64,000 nucleotides of DNA. Source: Bacteroidales bacterium (GTDB lineage: Bacteria > Bacteroidota > Bacteroidia > Bacteroidales > F082). The notes below the pieces were generated by a model. The model was given only the letters and a program-made list of their open reading frames with translations. It ran no database searches and had not been told where the DNA came from. Positions 1-9,844 of this stretch are shown piece after piece. How positions within the stretch are numbered: the first letter of the stretch is position 1; the number at the start of each line of letters is the position of its first letter. The stretch covers positions 8,608 through 72,607 of the forward strand of contig JAFWRA010000141.1 in the NCBI GenBank assembly GCA_017508895.1, given 5' to 3'. Position numbers and translations under genes: made by a program.

Positions 1-154
1 TGCCCCAGCCAGACGAAGCTGCCCAAGGGTTGATCAACAGCTCTGAAGCGCCAGCTTGGCCTGAACGGTCTTTATTTCCTGCAAATGCTTGAGGAGCACT
101 TAATCCCATAAGGACTACGAAGCTCAAGACGATATATCTAAATGATTTCTTCAT
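1..154 (-). CDS. PorV/PorQ-family outer membrane protein, 5' part only
   Basis: The first 51 codons of a gene that leaves the window at its left edge. The protein begins MKKSFRYIVLSFVVLMG, a signal peptide ending near AFA, then NKDRSGQAGASELLINPWAASSGWG. The stretch GQAGASELLINPWA followed by SGWG is typical of the start of PorV-like beta-barrel proteins, the T9SS shuttle family that carries cargo from the translocon to the attachment machinery. It lies 36 bases downstream of the 1538-aa secreted protein on the same strand, so it is the third gene of the TonB-receptor operon. Inference: a dedicated shuttle paralogue for that cargo. Family call is good, but only the N-terminus is visible. Confidence 0.75.
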   Translation of the reverse strand, partial: MKKSFRYIVLSFVVLMGLSAPQAFAGNKDRSGQAGASELLINPWAASSGWG

Positions 155-189
155 GATGATAAATTATTTACGGTTAGCAATTACATTGT

Positions 190-3100
190 TTAGAATGTGT
201 TCAGGTCAACTTGACGCATGGCACCGAAGAACTTGATGGTACGCTCGCTGCCACTGGTCAGATCCTTGATGTGGATCAGGTAGAAGCCACTGGCCACAGG
301 CGTGTTGGCAAAGTTCGTGAGGTCCCATTCAATACTCGGTTCTTCGTTGTCCTTACGGAACTGACGCACCTTGGTGCCGCTCAACGTGTAGATGGAAACA
401 ATACACTTGTTGGGCAGGTTGGCGATCTTCACCTTGTTGGTCAGTGCGTTGCCTTCGTATGCATCGTAGGCATAGTAAGGATTGGGCACCACCGTGATGA
501 GATTAAGGTCACTTTCCGTCTTTTCAGGCTCGTTCAGAAGCGGATCCCAACCCTCGATGTTGAAGGTGTACTTCGGCAACATGTTGTTGACCACCAACTC
601 CTGGTTGGGCGTCTGCAACGGATAACCGTAGCCACTGTCGTAAGGCTTGGCAACACGGATACGGATGCGGCAGTCGTTGCCTTCGGGCAACCACTTCATG
701 CCTTCAATACCCATTGGCATACCAACCCACATCAACAAACGATAGAAATAGTTGTTGAAGACATTTTGGCTGTTCATGTTCTTAACATTCTGAACATAGT
801 TCATGGAGTTGAACAGCAACTGGCCGCCATCATATCCGAAGTTCTTGGTTTGCTTCCAATCCGAATTGGTAGGAATGGAGTCGCAACGCCAGATATAGAG
901 GTAGTGCTTACCACCAAACACGGGTTCCAAGTTAGCACCACGGAAGAGGGCGGGATCTATCAACTGATTCAACGGGTTTTCCAAAGTAATCTTCTGCAAC
1001 TTGGCAGGATTGAAGAGCATGTCGCGGCCGTTCATATCCTCATAATAGGAGTCTTCACCAAAGGCCACATTCAGACGCATGCCCGTCTCCACATCGATGA
1101 CATAGCCCGGGAACCAACCCATACCTTGAGGAGCGATGAAGTTAGCATCGTCCGGATTCGTTGAACCATAGGCAAAGCCTTCGGCATTCGGGTCGTCAGG
1201 ATTGTTTTGGAGGAGATATTCGTTTTCCTTACAATCCCAGTTGTTGGTATAGGAATTACCATCCTTGTCAACAGAGGGATGACGACGCAGGAAGAAGCGG
1301 GCAGCTCCACCTTCAGACAGGTTCTTGTCCATACACATCTCAATGACAGGACAACGGCTCCACTTGCTCTTGTCGGCAGTAAACACGATATCGATACTTG
1401 CTGTCTTATAGAACATGGAATCCATATAGGCATTACTTGAATAGATAGGACCTGGGTTCTCATGCTCACCTTGTCCGGAATAGGAACTGAGGATAGCAGG
1501 AGCAAAGGTGCGGTTAGCCAGCTTTTCAAAGTTCTCGGTCGGATCCCAAGGATTGTTCACATTATCGCCCGTTGCAGCCGAGCAGCCGTGGTCATTATCA
1601 GCAGGCACGTCCTTAGAGGAATAGTTACCAGAACGAATCCAGTTGAGGAAGGAGTGGGCACCAGCTTCATCGGTGTCGCGGATACCATCCAGCCAGACAG
1701 AATCGGGCTTCTGGAATTCGATGGATGAAGTAATCACACCATTGTTCTTGGCAATCACGTCTGTATAGGTCTTCCACTCATTGTCAGAGTAGAACTTACC
1801 AATTTCAAGACGGCCGATTCTATACGGTTGGGCAATAGTGACAGAGATACCTTTGTCGATGAACAGTTGTTCGTTGTCGTAGATGGTCGTAGTATCACTG
1901 TATGCAGGGTTGATGCCCTCGTCGTCGACAGGTTCATCAAGATCCAGCAAGTGCCAATGGCTCACCATACGTGAAGCAGAGTCACCTTGAATTTCTTGGT
2001 TGCCAGTAACATTGTGGGTGTAAACCTCAACCAGGTCATCGAAATAAAGCTCATATTTGTGTGATTTCACATTCAACGGGTCGATGATCTTCACAGCGAG
2101 AGGACCATTGCCAGCTTCATAAGCGGGATGATAGCTGACCGGGTAGTCGGAATGACCAAAGACAACAGGGGTGGCTACGTCAGGATTGTGATCCTGGAAG
2201 ACGAGATTATGATCTGCATCTTCGGTGTAACCATCAGCAATCCTCTTGCTCAGGATTTCATCGATGGTACTTTGTGAGAGTTCAAGCTCATTGCCTCCGT
2301 TACCGACACCAACGACGCGGGTGATGGCTGGGCTGTCGCCATAAGAGGCGCGAAGCTTGGTACCATTGATGGTCTTGTGAGGCACAGCCTTATACACTTG
2401 GATGTTCTTTCTACCTTCGAGATAAGGCTTCTTCTGACCGAGGAGGCCGTTCAGATCGCCAGGCTCCTGAGAATAGGTGAGGTAGTTGTTGTAGGCGTAG
2501 GCCACAGCCATATAGTAATAAGCGGTGTGGTTGACCAAGTTCGGGTCATCGCCCAAGGCAAACTCATCTTGGGTCAGCACGAAGCTGTGGGTGATACCGG
2601 CATCGCCGCCGACCACCTTACGTACTGGCACATTGGCATGCAACGACTCGTCAAACTCATAGTTGATAAGGGTGGCCACATTGTTGCGCACGTCGCACTG
2701 GAACACCAGACGGGCCTTGTCGGAATTGCCGAGTTCGTCAGCACCCACTTCGCCATTGGCTAACTGATACACCTTATAACCTTCGAAACGATAGTATCTG
2801 TCGTAGAAGACCTCTTCCTCATGGTTCTCGATGGAGACCGAAGGAGCAAGGGTATCACCCGTATTCGGGTCAAGAATCCAATTGGTATCAATAGTCGTAG
2901 TGTTGTCGATTCTCGAAACCGGAATTTCAGGATCGATTTCAATGTATCCTTCCTTATAGTTGTTGGAAAGGGCGGTGTTCGACAGATAAACGATGAGTTG
3001 ACGGTCGAGTTCGCGGATGGTCAAGTCAGGAGCACTGGGGCCATCGATAACCTTGAAGCAGTTGTCGAACAGGGCTTGGCACTTGTCGTCAACCACACGC

Positions 3101-4806
3101 AGCAGCTCAACAGAAGCCCAGGCACCGCCTGAAGTGGCACGAGCCCACGGCACACCGAAGGTGATATAGTTGACAGCACCGGGTTCCAAGGTGAAGGGGC
3201 CTGCCGACTGCATGAAACGACGGTCGCTCGGGGCGTTTTGGCACTGCTCTTCCGACCAGTACTTATCGCCAGTGTTATAGTTGCCGTTAGGAGGCGTGCC
3301 TTGGGTACCCCAGTTCCACGGGTCGGTATCGCCAGGGAACATGAAGTCGCATTCGGGACCCACCACATCGCTACCGGTGTAAGCATTGCCACCGTAACGC
3401 ATCTTGGCACCGTTCTTCCAAATACCACGCAGATAGTTGTAATATTCAGGAGCGGTTTGAGGGTCGCAGTTATCACCACTACCATTGTTGTGATACACGA
3501 AACGGCGCATACCGAAACGTTCGTCATCGATGATGCCGTTGCCGAAGTTCACACCATTGATACTTTCGTCGACCACTTGGATGGCTTCAGTAGTATCATT
3601 GATGAAGACGGAGTCGCCAGTGGCAGGATCGAGGTGGCTGAAGTGGCTCTCGATAATGAAGTTATACTTGGGATTGTCGATTCCGTCGGGGTCCATATAA
3701 GGGCCTTGGAAGAAGTCGATACCAATCGCAGGAGGTTGTGCACCGTAGGCTTCAGGTTCACCGCTACCGTCAACAGAGGCACCGTTGTAGCCATAACCCA
3801 GACCACGCTTGACGTCGCAACCTACATAGTCGTCCCAGCCATAACCGAGGTCAACATCGGTCCAGGGTGAGAAGTAAGTACCCGTCAAGGTATAGGTGGA
3901 ACGGTTGATGATTTCGTAGCTGTAGAAAGTCATGTTGTTGATTTCGTCGTTGGTGGCGAAAGCGAAAGCTTGGGCACGCACTTCGATACCAATAGCTTGA
4001 CCCTTTGATTCGGTGTGAGAAGCACCTTTATCATTGAAAATCCACCACAGGGTTTGGTCACCTTTCAGCACTTGGTCAGCAAGGATGGAGCCGTGCATGG
4101 TGCCATCAAGTTCCTCTTCCATGGTCGGAATCTTGGTGTGGCAGAGTTCGTTGTTGATGTCGTAGTAAGGATAGTCACCTTGGGTGGGGTCATAGTCTCC
4201 ACTGCCGTCGGCATCGTAGAAGGGAGCCAGATACGTGGCAATGCCTTCGGGGTCGTCGCTTGAACGCATGGCCGGCCAATCCTTGATGATGGACGGAATC
4301 TCATAGCCATTGCCAATTTTGCCTTCATTATAGGCGGCAAGGAACTCGTCGACTTCAGCGCGGGTAATCTTGAAAATCTTATCCCACTTGGCGCAGGTCT
4401 CGGGAGTAATGGAGGCCGAACCATCAACGGTCAGAGGGCCAGTGTAGTAGTCGTTACCGACCTGACGGAAACGCAGGGCAGCGCACTTCAACTGATTATT
4501 GACGTCAACGCCAGCAATCCAAAGAGAACCGGCAAACAGTGAAGTAGCAGAACCGTTGGCGGGAATGAAATACTTGGAACCAGTACCAGAGGGGAGGTCC
4601 CACCACATGTCACCACCAGAGTTGATACGCGTTCTAACATTGTTGATGTCAAGCCAATCGTAAGAAGACGAAGGCGTACATCCGGCTGCGGTCTGTGCGC
4701 GCTGGTTTCTGCCAGGTTGCACATCTTTCAACATCTCAGCCTTTCCAGGAATCACAGCGCCTACGATGAGCAGCGCCGCAAACAAAGTTCGAAATATATT
4801 CTTCAT
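190..4806 (-). CDS. Very large secreted protein with T9SS-type C-terminal sorting domain
   Basis: A 1538-residue protein with a signal peptide (about 1-23, ending GKA) and no membrane segment afterwards. The body is acidic and rich in Asn, Asp, Gly and aromatic residues, and I recognise no catalytic domain. The last ~95 residues hold VVPNPYYAYDAYEGN, then VKIANLPNKCIVSIYTLSGTKVR and SGFYLIHIKD, the pattern of a type A T9SS sorting domain, although the protein ends in NTF rather than the usual basic KF/VK tail. It lies 37 bases after the TonB-dependent receptor and before a PorV-family gene, all on the same strand, so the three probably act together at the surface. Function unknown. Confidence 0.85.
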   Translation of the reverse strand: MKNIFRTLFAALLIVGAVIPGKAEMLKDVQPGRNQRAQTAAGCTPSSSYDWLDINNVRTRINSGGDMWWDLPSGTGSKYFIPANGSATSLFAGSLWIAGVDVNNQLKCAALRFRQVGNDYYTGPLTVDGSASITPETCAKWDKIFKITRAEVDEFLAAYNEGKIGNGYEIPSIIKDWPAMRSSDDPEGIATYLAPFYDADGSGDYDPTQGDYPYYDINNELCHTKIPTMEEELDGTMHGSILADQVLKGDQTLWWIFNDKGASHTESKGQAIGIEVRAQAFAFATNDEINNMTFYSYEIINRSTYTLTGTYFSPWTDVDLGYGWDDYVGCDVKRGLGYGYNGASVDGSGEPEAYGAQPPAIGIDFFQGPYMDPDGIDNPKYNFIIESHFSHLDPATGDSVFINDTTEAIQVVDESINGVNFGNGIIDDERFGMRRFVYHNNGSGDNCDPQTAPEYYNYLRGIWKNGAKMRYGGNAYTGSDVVGPECDFMFPGDTDPWNWGTQGTPPNGNYNTGDKYWSEEQCQNAPSDRRFMQSAGPFTLEPGAVNYITFGVPWARATSGGAWASVELLRVVDDKCQALFDNCFKVIDGPSAPDLTIRELDRQLIVYLSNTALSNNYKEGYIEIDPEIPVSRIDNTTTIDTNWILDPNTGDTLAPSVSIENHEEEVFYDRYYRFEGYKVYQLANGEVGADELGNSDKARLVFQCDVRNNVATLINYEFDESLHANVPVRKVVGGDAGITHSFVLTQDEFALGDDPNLVNHTAYYYMAVAYAYNNYLTYSQEPGDLNGLLGQKKPYLEGRKNIQVYKAVPHKTINGTKLRASYGDSPAITRVVGVGNGGNELELSQSTIDEILSKRIADGYTEDADHNLVFQDHNPDVATPVVFGHSDYPVSYHPAYEAGNGPLAVKIIDPLNVKSHKYELYFDDLVEVYTHNVTGNQEIQGDSASRMVSHWHLLDLDEPVDDEGINPAYSDTTTIYDNEQLFIDKGISVTIAQPYRIGRLEIGKFYSDNEWKTYTDVIAKNNGVITSSIEFQKPDSVWLDGIRDTDEAGAHSFLNWIRSGNYSSKDVPADNDHGCSAATGDNVNNPWDPTENFEKLANRTFAPAILSSYSGQGEHENPGPIYSSNAYMDSMFYKTASIDIVFTADKSKWSRCPVIEMCMDKNLSEGGAARFFLRRHPSVDKDGNSYTNNWDCKENEYLLQNNPDDPNAEGFAYGSTNPDDANFIAPQGMGWFPGYVIDVETGMRLNVAFGEDSYYEDMNGRDMLFNPAKLQKITLENPLNQLIDPALFRGANLEPVFGGKHYLYIWRCDSIPTNSDWKQTKNFGYDGGQLLFNSMNYVQNVKNMNSQNVFNNYFYRLLMWVGMPMGIEGMKWLPEGNDCRIRIRVAKPYDSGYGYPLQTPNQELVVNNMLPKYTFNIEGWDPLLNEPEKTESDLNLITVVPNPYYAYDAYEGNALTNKVKIANLPNKCIVSIYTLSGTKVRQFRKDNEEPSIEWDLTNFANTPVASGFYLIHIKDLTSGSERTIKFFGAMRQVDLNTF

Positions 4807-4843
4807 AATACTTGTAATTTATCGTTATGAATTTTCTTTCATT

Positions 4844-7800
4844 TTAGAAGTTAAAGCTCAAACCAACTCTGATATGGCGAGGCATAGAGTAGTTGTAACC
4901 GCTATTCACAATCAGTTGATACATCTGGATGAAGGCCTGCGGGTCAATCTGTTCGTTGATTTCACGCTGCCAAGCGGGAGCCGAGAGGTAACCATCGTCG
5001 TCGGCATTACCCGTGGCGTTGTACACACCAACGATGTTCTTTGAATTGAGCAGGTTCAGCACTTGCACGTAAACATTCAAGAAAGCATCACGGCCTTTCT
5101 TTTCGCCATCCTTGCTAGCACCGATTTTGAAGGTGAAGTCCTTGTCAACACGGAGGTCGAAACGGAAGGAGGCAGGAATTCTAGAACCGTTGTAAGTACC
5201 TTGCAAAAGTCTGTTACCACCGGAAATCGGGGAAGTGACCGTACGTGAAGCGGTGTAAGGCGTACCAGAACCACCATTAACTGACAGGTTTAAGCCAGTG
5301 TTGGAAAGGATCTGGATGTCTTTGCCGTCCTTGCGGTGGATGACAGGACCATCATAGTCCTTACCATCGGCAAAACGATAGTCGAGTGACAGGTTGAAGC
5401 CGTGACGACGGTCGGAGCTTGACGGGAAGGTGGATCTCAGGTTAGGCACACCAGCAGCAATCAAAGCCGAAGCCGTTGAGGTCGAAGAACCAGTCATGTC
5501 GGCATACTGCAAAGTGTAGCTGGCACGGATACGGGCGTTCTTCGTACGACGCATGTCGTAGCTGGCAGTTAAACCCTTGACGGTACCGAAGTCGAGGTTG
5601 CTGAACGAGTTGTATGACTTAGGATAAGCACCGTTGAAACGATACATCTGAATCATGTTACGCAATTCGTGGTAGTAAGCCGAAATGGTCAAGGATGAAG
5701 TGTTGGTCACCTTCTGCGTGAAACCGAGTTCATACTCAATGGTCTGAGCGGGTTTCAGGTTGGGGTTGGCAATGTCATCATTGTTTTCGTTAAAGCGGTA
5801 GTAATACAACGGGCTGCAATAGAAGTCGCTCGAAGGACGCTGGGTCAGAACATCGTAGTGGGCGAAGAACAAGGCTTCGTCAGAAATCGGGAAGGAGAAG
5901 GAGATACGCGGCATGACGCTCCAAGCAGGATCATAATCCTTGAAGGAGTTGATGTCGACATTCTGCTGCTTGGCATCCTTCAGCCAAGGTGCGGAACCGG
6001 AACCCATACCAATGACTGTCGGGTCGTTGACTTCGACACCATCACCATTGTACCAAGTATTGCCGTTACGGTAACCGACAATGGAGGTCTTTTCCGTCAG
6101 TTTGTTGACGTAAACGACATAATCGTTACCAATATTCTCTGGCACCTCGGCCCACGACTGGTCGTCCATCTGGATCTTTCTGCCGTTCTGCATCAGGTCG
6201 CCAGCGGTATAGAAATCATAAAGTACGTATGGATCCTTCAACACACTTTGGTTGGCATCGAAACGGTCGACACGCACACCGATGTTGAAGATCAGGTCTT
6301 TGAAAGCGAACTTATCCTGGATATAACCAGCCATGTAGATGGGCTGCTGTGCACCAATCGGGCGGGTCAGCACACCCTGGTCATCTGTCTTGTTGAAGAA
6401 GTCGGCGAGTGAAGGACGCTCTGTGAAACCATATTTTCTGTTACCGTCGTATGTAAAGCCATAATAGTAAACAGACAGCTGGGCGTCACGGGTGAGTTCG
6501 TCAGCGCCGAACATGTTCATATTGAGGCCACCCTTCACCGTTGCAGTCTGCAGGTTACCATCGGCATCATAATATTTCATCGTATTGCTGTTGAAATCGT
6601 AGGTGTCGATAAGGAGCCAATCCGTTCCGTCAACAGGCAAACCCATGGCCTGACGCAGACGGGAGTCGATGACGAACTGGGTGGTTCCATCATACAATCT
6701 GTTGTACATGATTGTATCGACAAAGCCGTCATAGCTGATTGCGTAGGGGTGTGCAAGATCAAGTTCCATGATGTGGGAGTTGACCATTTGGCGCATCAGC
6801 GTCCACGGGTTTCTATTACTGTTATTAATTCTGTAATTCATGTTAGAATTGTTCTGCTGCTCGTATTGGAAGCCCAACTTGATTTCGTGCGAGTTGTCGC
6901 CTCTTCCAAGAGTCATGGAGCCGTTGACATTGACAGCGATCTGATCCCTGACCGTCTTGGCATAAGCCGTCTGAACCATGCCAGGCACAGCAAACATGCT
7001 ATATACAGCACCGGGAGACATACCATTGACCAAACCTTGGTGCTGCATGATGTTGGAGATATTGTCATAATATCCTGCTGCACCGAAAGGTTCGTACAAG
7101 TCATAGAAGTTTTCGACGTATGTGGCAAGCAGAGGATTGAATTCGGAACGTTCGAAATCAACATAAGTGTCGTAGTAGTTGTTCAACACCCAAGCATTGC
7201 TGATGGTCTTGTATTGGCCATCCACCAAAACCGAGTCAATGCTTCCCGTCAAGTAAGCGAAGTTAGGCTCACGTGTGGTGGTGAACTTACCAATGTTACC
7301 GTAGGCGAAGATATTGTCCCAAAGGTCGGGGTCGCCCGATTCGCCTTTGTAGTGCGAATAGTCAGCCTGGATGCTGTAATACACGTTGGAGATCAGTGAA
7401 CTGGTTTCACCCTCGGTAGGAGCAGGGAAGCGCTGGCTGAAACGGACATAACCACGATAGGTACCCGACTTCGACAGGTAGTTCTTGGCCGTATTGAAGA
7501 AATGCTGGCCGCTACCATAGTCGTAGTAACCACCGCTTCTATACATCGAACCACCGAAAGTGAGGTTGGTGTTCTTACCAGTGCGAACGTCAATCTTACC
7601 AGTCAAGTTGATGTTATTGTTAGCCGTGTTGTTGAGGAAGCGGGTTTTGAAGAGATTGTCTCTTTGTGTGAAAGCAGCAGTCTGATAGGTGCTGTTGCCT
7701 TGGCCCGCCAAAGTCAGAGGACGTTCGCTGATGTGTTTCATCCAATCGTCAGTGGCACGCCAGTAACCCACAGCCGACTGGCTACCGTATTGCTCACGGT

Positions 7801-8626
7801 TGATATCAAAAGCGAGGAAGAAACCGAGGAGGGCTTCCTGATCATCTTTCTTGCTCTTGATGAGCGGTCCATTGATGGTACCACCCAAGCGGCCGTGACC
7901 ATAACCGTCAACGGAGTATTCGGCTTCGAGACCACCACCCCAAGTACGGCTGGGGCCTTTGGTGGTCATGTTGATGATACCACCCATGGCATCACCATAC
8001 ATGGCGGGCGTACCACCCAAGATGACGTCGACTTGGTCGATGGCACCTTGCGGGACGCTGTTGCTACCGATGACTTTCACACCGTCGATGTAATAGACGG
8101 CACCTTCACGTGAACCACGGATGGAGCCGACCTCACCGTCGGACGAGAACACGCCACCGACGCTGGAAGCGACACCTTCAGCCGAACGGACAGGCAACTT
8201 GGCAATTTCTTCAGCGGTAATCGTGGCACCCGTCGAGGTGTTATCCGCCGAAATCAAAGGAATCTCATAATCGATAACCACAACGTCGTCAAGTTTGATG
8301 GCGCCACTGGTCATCTTAATGTCGTAAAAGGTGATCTTGTTGGCCGGAATCACAATGTTCTTCAGAACAAAGGGATTGTAGCCGATACAGCTCGCCTTGA
8401 GGTCATACGTTCCCGGAGGGATCGGGTTGATGTCATAATTACCGTCAAAGTCTGAGGAGGCACCTCCCACTTGCGTTCCGCCCTTTTCAACAATGACGTT
8501 TGCAAATGGTACCGTTTCTCCTGTTTCATCGGTAATCTTGCCTTTGAGTCTTCCTTGCGCTTGAGCCATGGTCATCGAGCAGGTGGCCAATACTACGGCA
8601 AGGGTCATTAGTAAATTTTTAAACAT
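4844..8626 (-). CDS. TonB-dependent receptor with carboxypeptidase-regulatory-like N-terminal domain
   Basis: A 1260-residue outer membrane receptor. It has a signal peptide (1-23), a carboxypeptidase-D regulatory-like domain (about 26-110, GRLKGKITDETGETVPFANV), then a plug domain (about 130-225) with IRGSREGAVYYIDGVKVIG and PAMYGDAMGGIINMTTKG, then a large beta-barrel ending in the aromatic tail RVGLSFNF. It is not a clear SusC/RagA type, because no SusD partner gene adjoins it. It is the first gene of an operon with the large T9SS cargo and a PorV-like protein. A good promoter lies about 60 bases upstream and the leader carries a doubled TTGGTGCAT motif. Substrate unknown. Confidence 0.92.
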   Translation of the reverse strand: MFKNLLMTLAVVLATCSMTMAQAQGRLKGKITDETGETVPFANVIVEKGGTQVGGASSDFDGNYDINPIPPGTYDLKASCIGYNPFVLKNIVIPANKITFYDIKMTSGAIKLDDVVVIDYEIPLISADNTSTGATITAEEIAKLPVRSAEGVASSVGGVFSSDGEVGSIRGSREGAVYYIDGVKVIGSNSVPQGAIDQVDVILGGTPAMYGDAMGGIINMTTKGPSRTWGGGLEAEYSVDGYGHGRLGGTINGPLIKSKKDDQEALLGFFLAFDINREQYGSQSAVGYWRATDDWMKHISERPLTLAGQGNSTYQTAAFTQRDNLFKTRFLNNTANNNINLTGKIDVRTGKNTNLTFGGSMYRSGGYYDYGSGQHFFNTAKNYLSKSGTYRGYVRFSQRFPAPTEGETSSLISNVYYSIQADYSHYKGESGDPDLWDNIFAYGNIGKFTTTREPNFAYLTGSIDSVLVDGQYKTISNAWVLNNYYDTYVDFERSEFNPLLATYVENFYDLYEPFGAAGYYDNISNIMQHQGLVNGMSPGAVYSMFAVPGMVQTAYAKTVRDQIAVNVNGSMTLGRGDNSHEIKLGFQYEQQNNSNMNYRINNSNRNPWTLMRQMVNSHIMELDLAHPYAISYDGFVDTIMYNRLYDGTTQFVIDSRLRQAMGLPVDGTDWLLIDTYDFNSNTMKYYDADGNLQTATVKGGLNMNMFGADELTRDAQLSVYYYGFTYDGNRKYGFTERPSLADFFNKTDDQGVLTRPIGAQQPIYMAGYIQDKFAFKDLIFNIGVRVDRFDANQSVLKDPYVLYDFYTAGDLMQNGRKIQMDDQSWAEVPENIGNDYVVYVNKLTEKTSIVGYRNGNTWYNGDGVEVNDPTVIGMGSGSAPWLKDAKQQNVDINSFKDYDPAWSVMPRISFSFPISDEALFFAHYDVLTQRPSSDFYCSPLYYYRFNENNDDIANPNLKPAQTIEYELGFTQKVTNTSSLTISAYYHELRNMIQMYRFNGAYPKSYNSFSNLDFGTVKGLTASYDMRRTKNARIRASYTLQYADMTGSSTSTASALIAAGVPNLRSTFPSSSDRRHGFNLSLDYRFADGKDYDGPVIHRKDGKDIQILSNTGLNLSVNGGSGTPYTASRTVTSPISGGNRLLQGTYNGSRIPASFRFDLRVDKDFTFKIGASKDGEKKGRDAFLNVYVQVLNLLNSKNIVGVYNATGNADDDGYLSAPAWQREINEQIDPQAFIQMYQLIVNSGYNYSMPRHIRVGLSFNF

Positions 8627-8656
8627 ACCTTGTAATTTTATGTAATACTACTTTGT

Positions 8657-8675
8657 TTGGTGCATATTGGTGCAT
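8657..8675. repeat. Doubled TTGGTGCAT in the leader of the TonB-receptor operon
   Basis: Two direct copies of TTGGTGCAT (8657-8665 and 8667-8675, 10-base period) lie between the predicted promoter and the start codon at 8626. A third copy, inside a longer match, is found at 9858-9866 within a candidate small RNA. The period would suit a dimeric DNA-binding protein. Read as RNA on the minus strand, the left copy and its flank are complementary to that small RNA. Confidence 0.5.
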
Positions 8676-8685
8676 TAAAAGTCGT

Positions 8686-8716
8686 CAAAATTACAACCTT
8701 ATTTGAAAGTACGCAA
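8686..8716 (-). promoter_or_regulatory. Promoter of the TonB receptor/T9SS/PorV operon
   Basis: Reading the minus strand, TTG (8716-8714), 20 bases, then TAATTTTG (8693-8686), matching the Bacteroidota TTG/TAnnTTTG consensus. Transcription would start near 8680, leaving a leader of about 55 bases that contains the TTGGTGCAT pair. Confidence 0.6.
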
Positions 8717-8890
8717 GAAAAATGTGCTTTTTCAGTGATTTTTTTTCAAGAAAAAAATGCTGCAAAGAATTATATTTTTGATTTTCAGTCATTTGCAAAA
8801 TCACCATTTAAACAAGATTTTTTCCGCTTCAGTCGTAATTTTTCATTTACAATGCCTTTCCCCTAGATGATACCTTATTAATATGGTTTC

Positions 8891-9151
8891 CTAGAAGAAC
8901 GGATTGGTCTTTTGGCGACGGCGCATCCGCTCGGCATGGCGTTTGTCCTTTTGAATCATCTTTTTTGTCTTTTTCGCCTGACGTTTGTAGTGCGTCGTCT
9001 TGGCCCGTTCATACTGTTTCTTCGACTTCCTCTCCATCTGTTCCATCTGCCGCTCGGCTTTACGCATCGCCCTTGACCTTGACGAAGCACATGAACTGAA
9101 GAGCAGCATACCCACTAACAGCACGGAAATAAGTTTCACCAGTTTCTTCAT
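8891..9151 (-). CDS. Small basic lipoprotein, unknown function
   Basis: 86 residues starting MKKLVKLISVLLVGMLLFSSCASSRSRAMRK. The lipobox FSSC places the lipidated cysteine at about residue 21. The mature part is almost entirely charged (Lys/Arg/Glu with scattered Gln and Tyr) and probably helical, as in the short basic lipoproteins common in Bacteroidales. I chose the start at 9151 because it gives a clean lipoprotein signal; the open frame extends 25 codons further upstream but that part looks non-coding. It is divergent from the gene at 9232. No function can be assigned. Confidence 0.75.
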   Translation of the reverse strand: MKKLVKLISVLLVGMLLFSSCASSRSRAMRKAERQMEQMERKSKKQYERAKTTHYKRQAKKTKKMIQKDKRHAERMRRRQKTNPFF

Positions 9152-9231
9152 AGCTTCAAAATTTGAGGGCAAAAATAAGATTTTTCCCGAAATAAATACG
9201 ATTTTCAAAAAAGCAGCGTTTTTCAACCGTT

Positions 9232-9723
9232 ATGAAACACGCAAAATTACACCTATTAATATTAATAGCACTCCTGCCTTTCATTCATGGGTGCAAACAC
9301 TACCCTGAAAACCCCAACCGGCCGGTTCTCCCAGCCCCTATCACGATTTATCCGAACTCCATGCAATATTACGACTTGAACTTTGTGAGCGGGTGGCTCT
9401 ATATCACTTCCGACGTGGAGAGCACCAGTCGGGGCATCATCGTCTACCGTCAGAGCGACACGGAGTTTCTGGCCTACGACCGCATTCCGCCCAACGAGCC
9501 CGATGCCTGCACCGACAGCCATGGCAATACTACCCGTCTTGTGGTAGACTTCCCTTTCGTTGTCGACCGCTGCAACAATGCCTATTACAACATCCTTAAC
9601 GGACAAATCATCATTGCCGAACCTGACAAAATACCCAGTTTTCCCACCGACGGCACTACGATTTACCCGCTCGTACAATACCATACCCTATATGATGGAA
9701 ACCGTTTGACCATTTCAAACTAA
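9232..9723 (+). CDS. Lipoprotein of the Rieske-like fold family, cluster ligands missing
   Basis: 163 residues with a lipoprotein signal (LLPFIHGC, Cys 21). The segments YDLNFVSGWLYIT, RGIIVYRQSDTEFLAYDRIPPNEP, a middle stretch around VDRCNNAYYNILNGQIIIAEP and the ending IYPLVQYHTLYDGNRLTISN follow the layout of small Bacteroidota lipoproteins annotated as Rieske-like ferredoxins. The C-x-H and C-x2-H cluster ligands of true Rieske proteins are not seen: one Cys sits in DRCNN but no paired His is present. So a structural rather than redox role is likely. Family assignment is from remembered pattern and is moderate. It is followed by an intergenic stretch holding a candidate small RNA. Confidence 0.6.
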   Translation: MKHAKLHLLILIALLPFIHGCKHYPENPNRPVLPAPITIYPNSMQYYDLNFVSGWLYITSDVESTSRGIIVYRQSDTEFLAYDRIPPNEPDACTDSHGNTTRLVVDFPFVVDRCNNAYYNILNGQIIIAEPDKIPSFPTDGTTIYPLVQYHTLYDGNRLTISN

Positions 9724-9809
9724 AGTCAAATCTGTAAAGTATTTTCTTAATAATCAACTTATTATTTGAAATCTGTTGATATTTTTAGAGAAATGAGAGA
9801 AGGTTTTTC

Positions 9810-9840
9810 TTGCCCAGTTTTTGGGCTTGGGATACTTTTG
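9810..9840 (+). promoter_or_regulatory. Promoter for a short transcript, with dyad in its spacer
   Basis: TTG (9810-9812), exactly 20 bases, then TACTTTTG (9833-9840), an excellent match to TTG/TAnnTTTG. No open reading frame follows in this orientation. The spacer holds a GCCCA/TGGGC dyad (9812-9826) that could be an operator. It drives toward the hairpin at 9902-9924. Confidence 0.55.
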
Positions 9841-9844
9841 CAGC

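Noticed and set aside
211..1164. 317-codon plus-strand frame at the left edge
   Set aside because: Antisense to the 1538-aa secreted protein, which has signal peptide and sorting domain; the plus-strand product has no domain.
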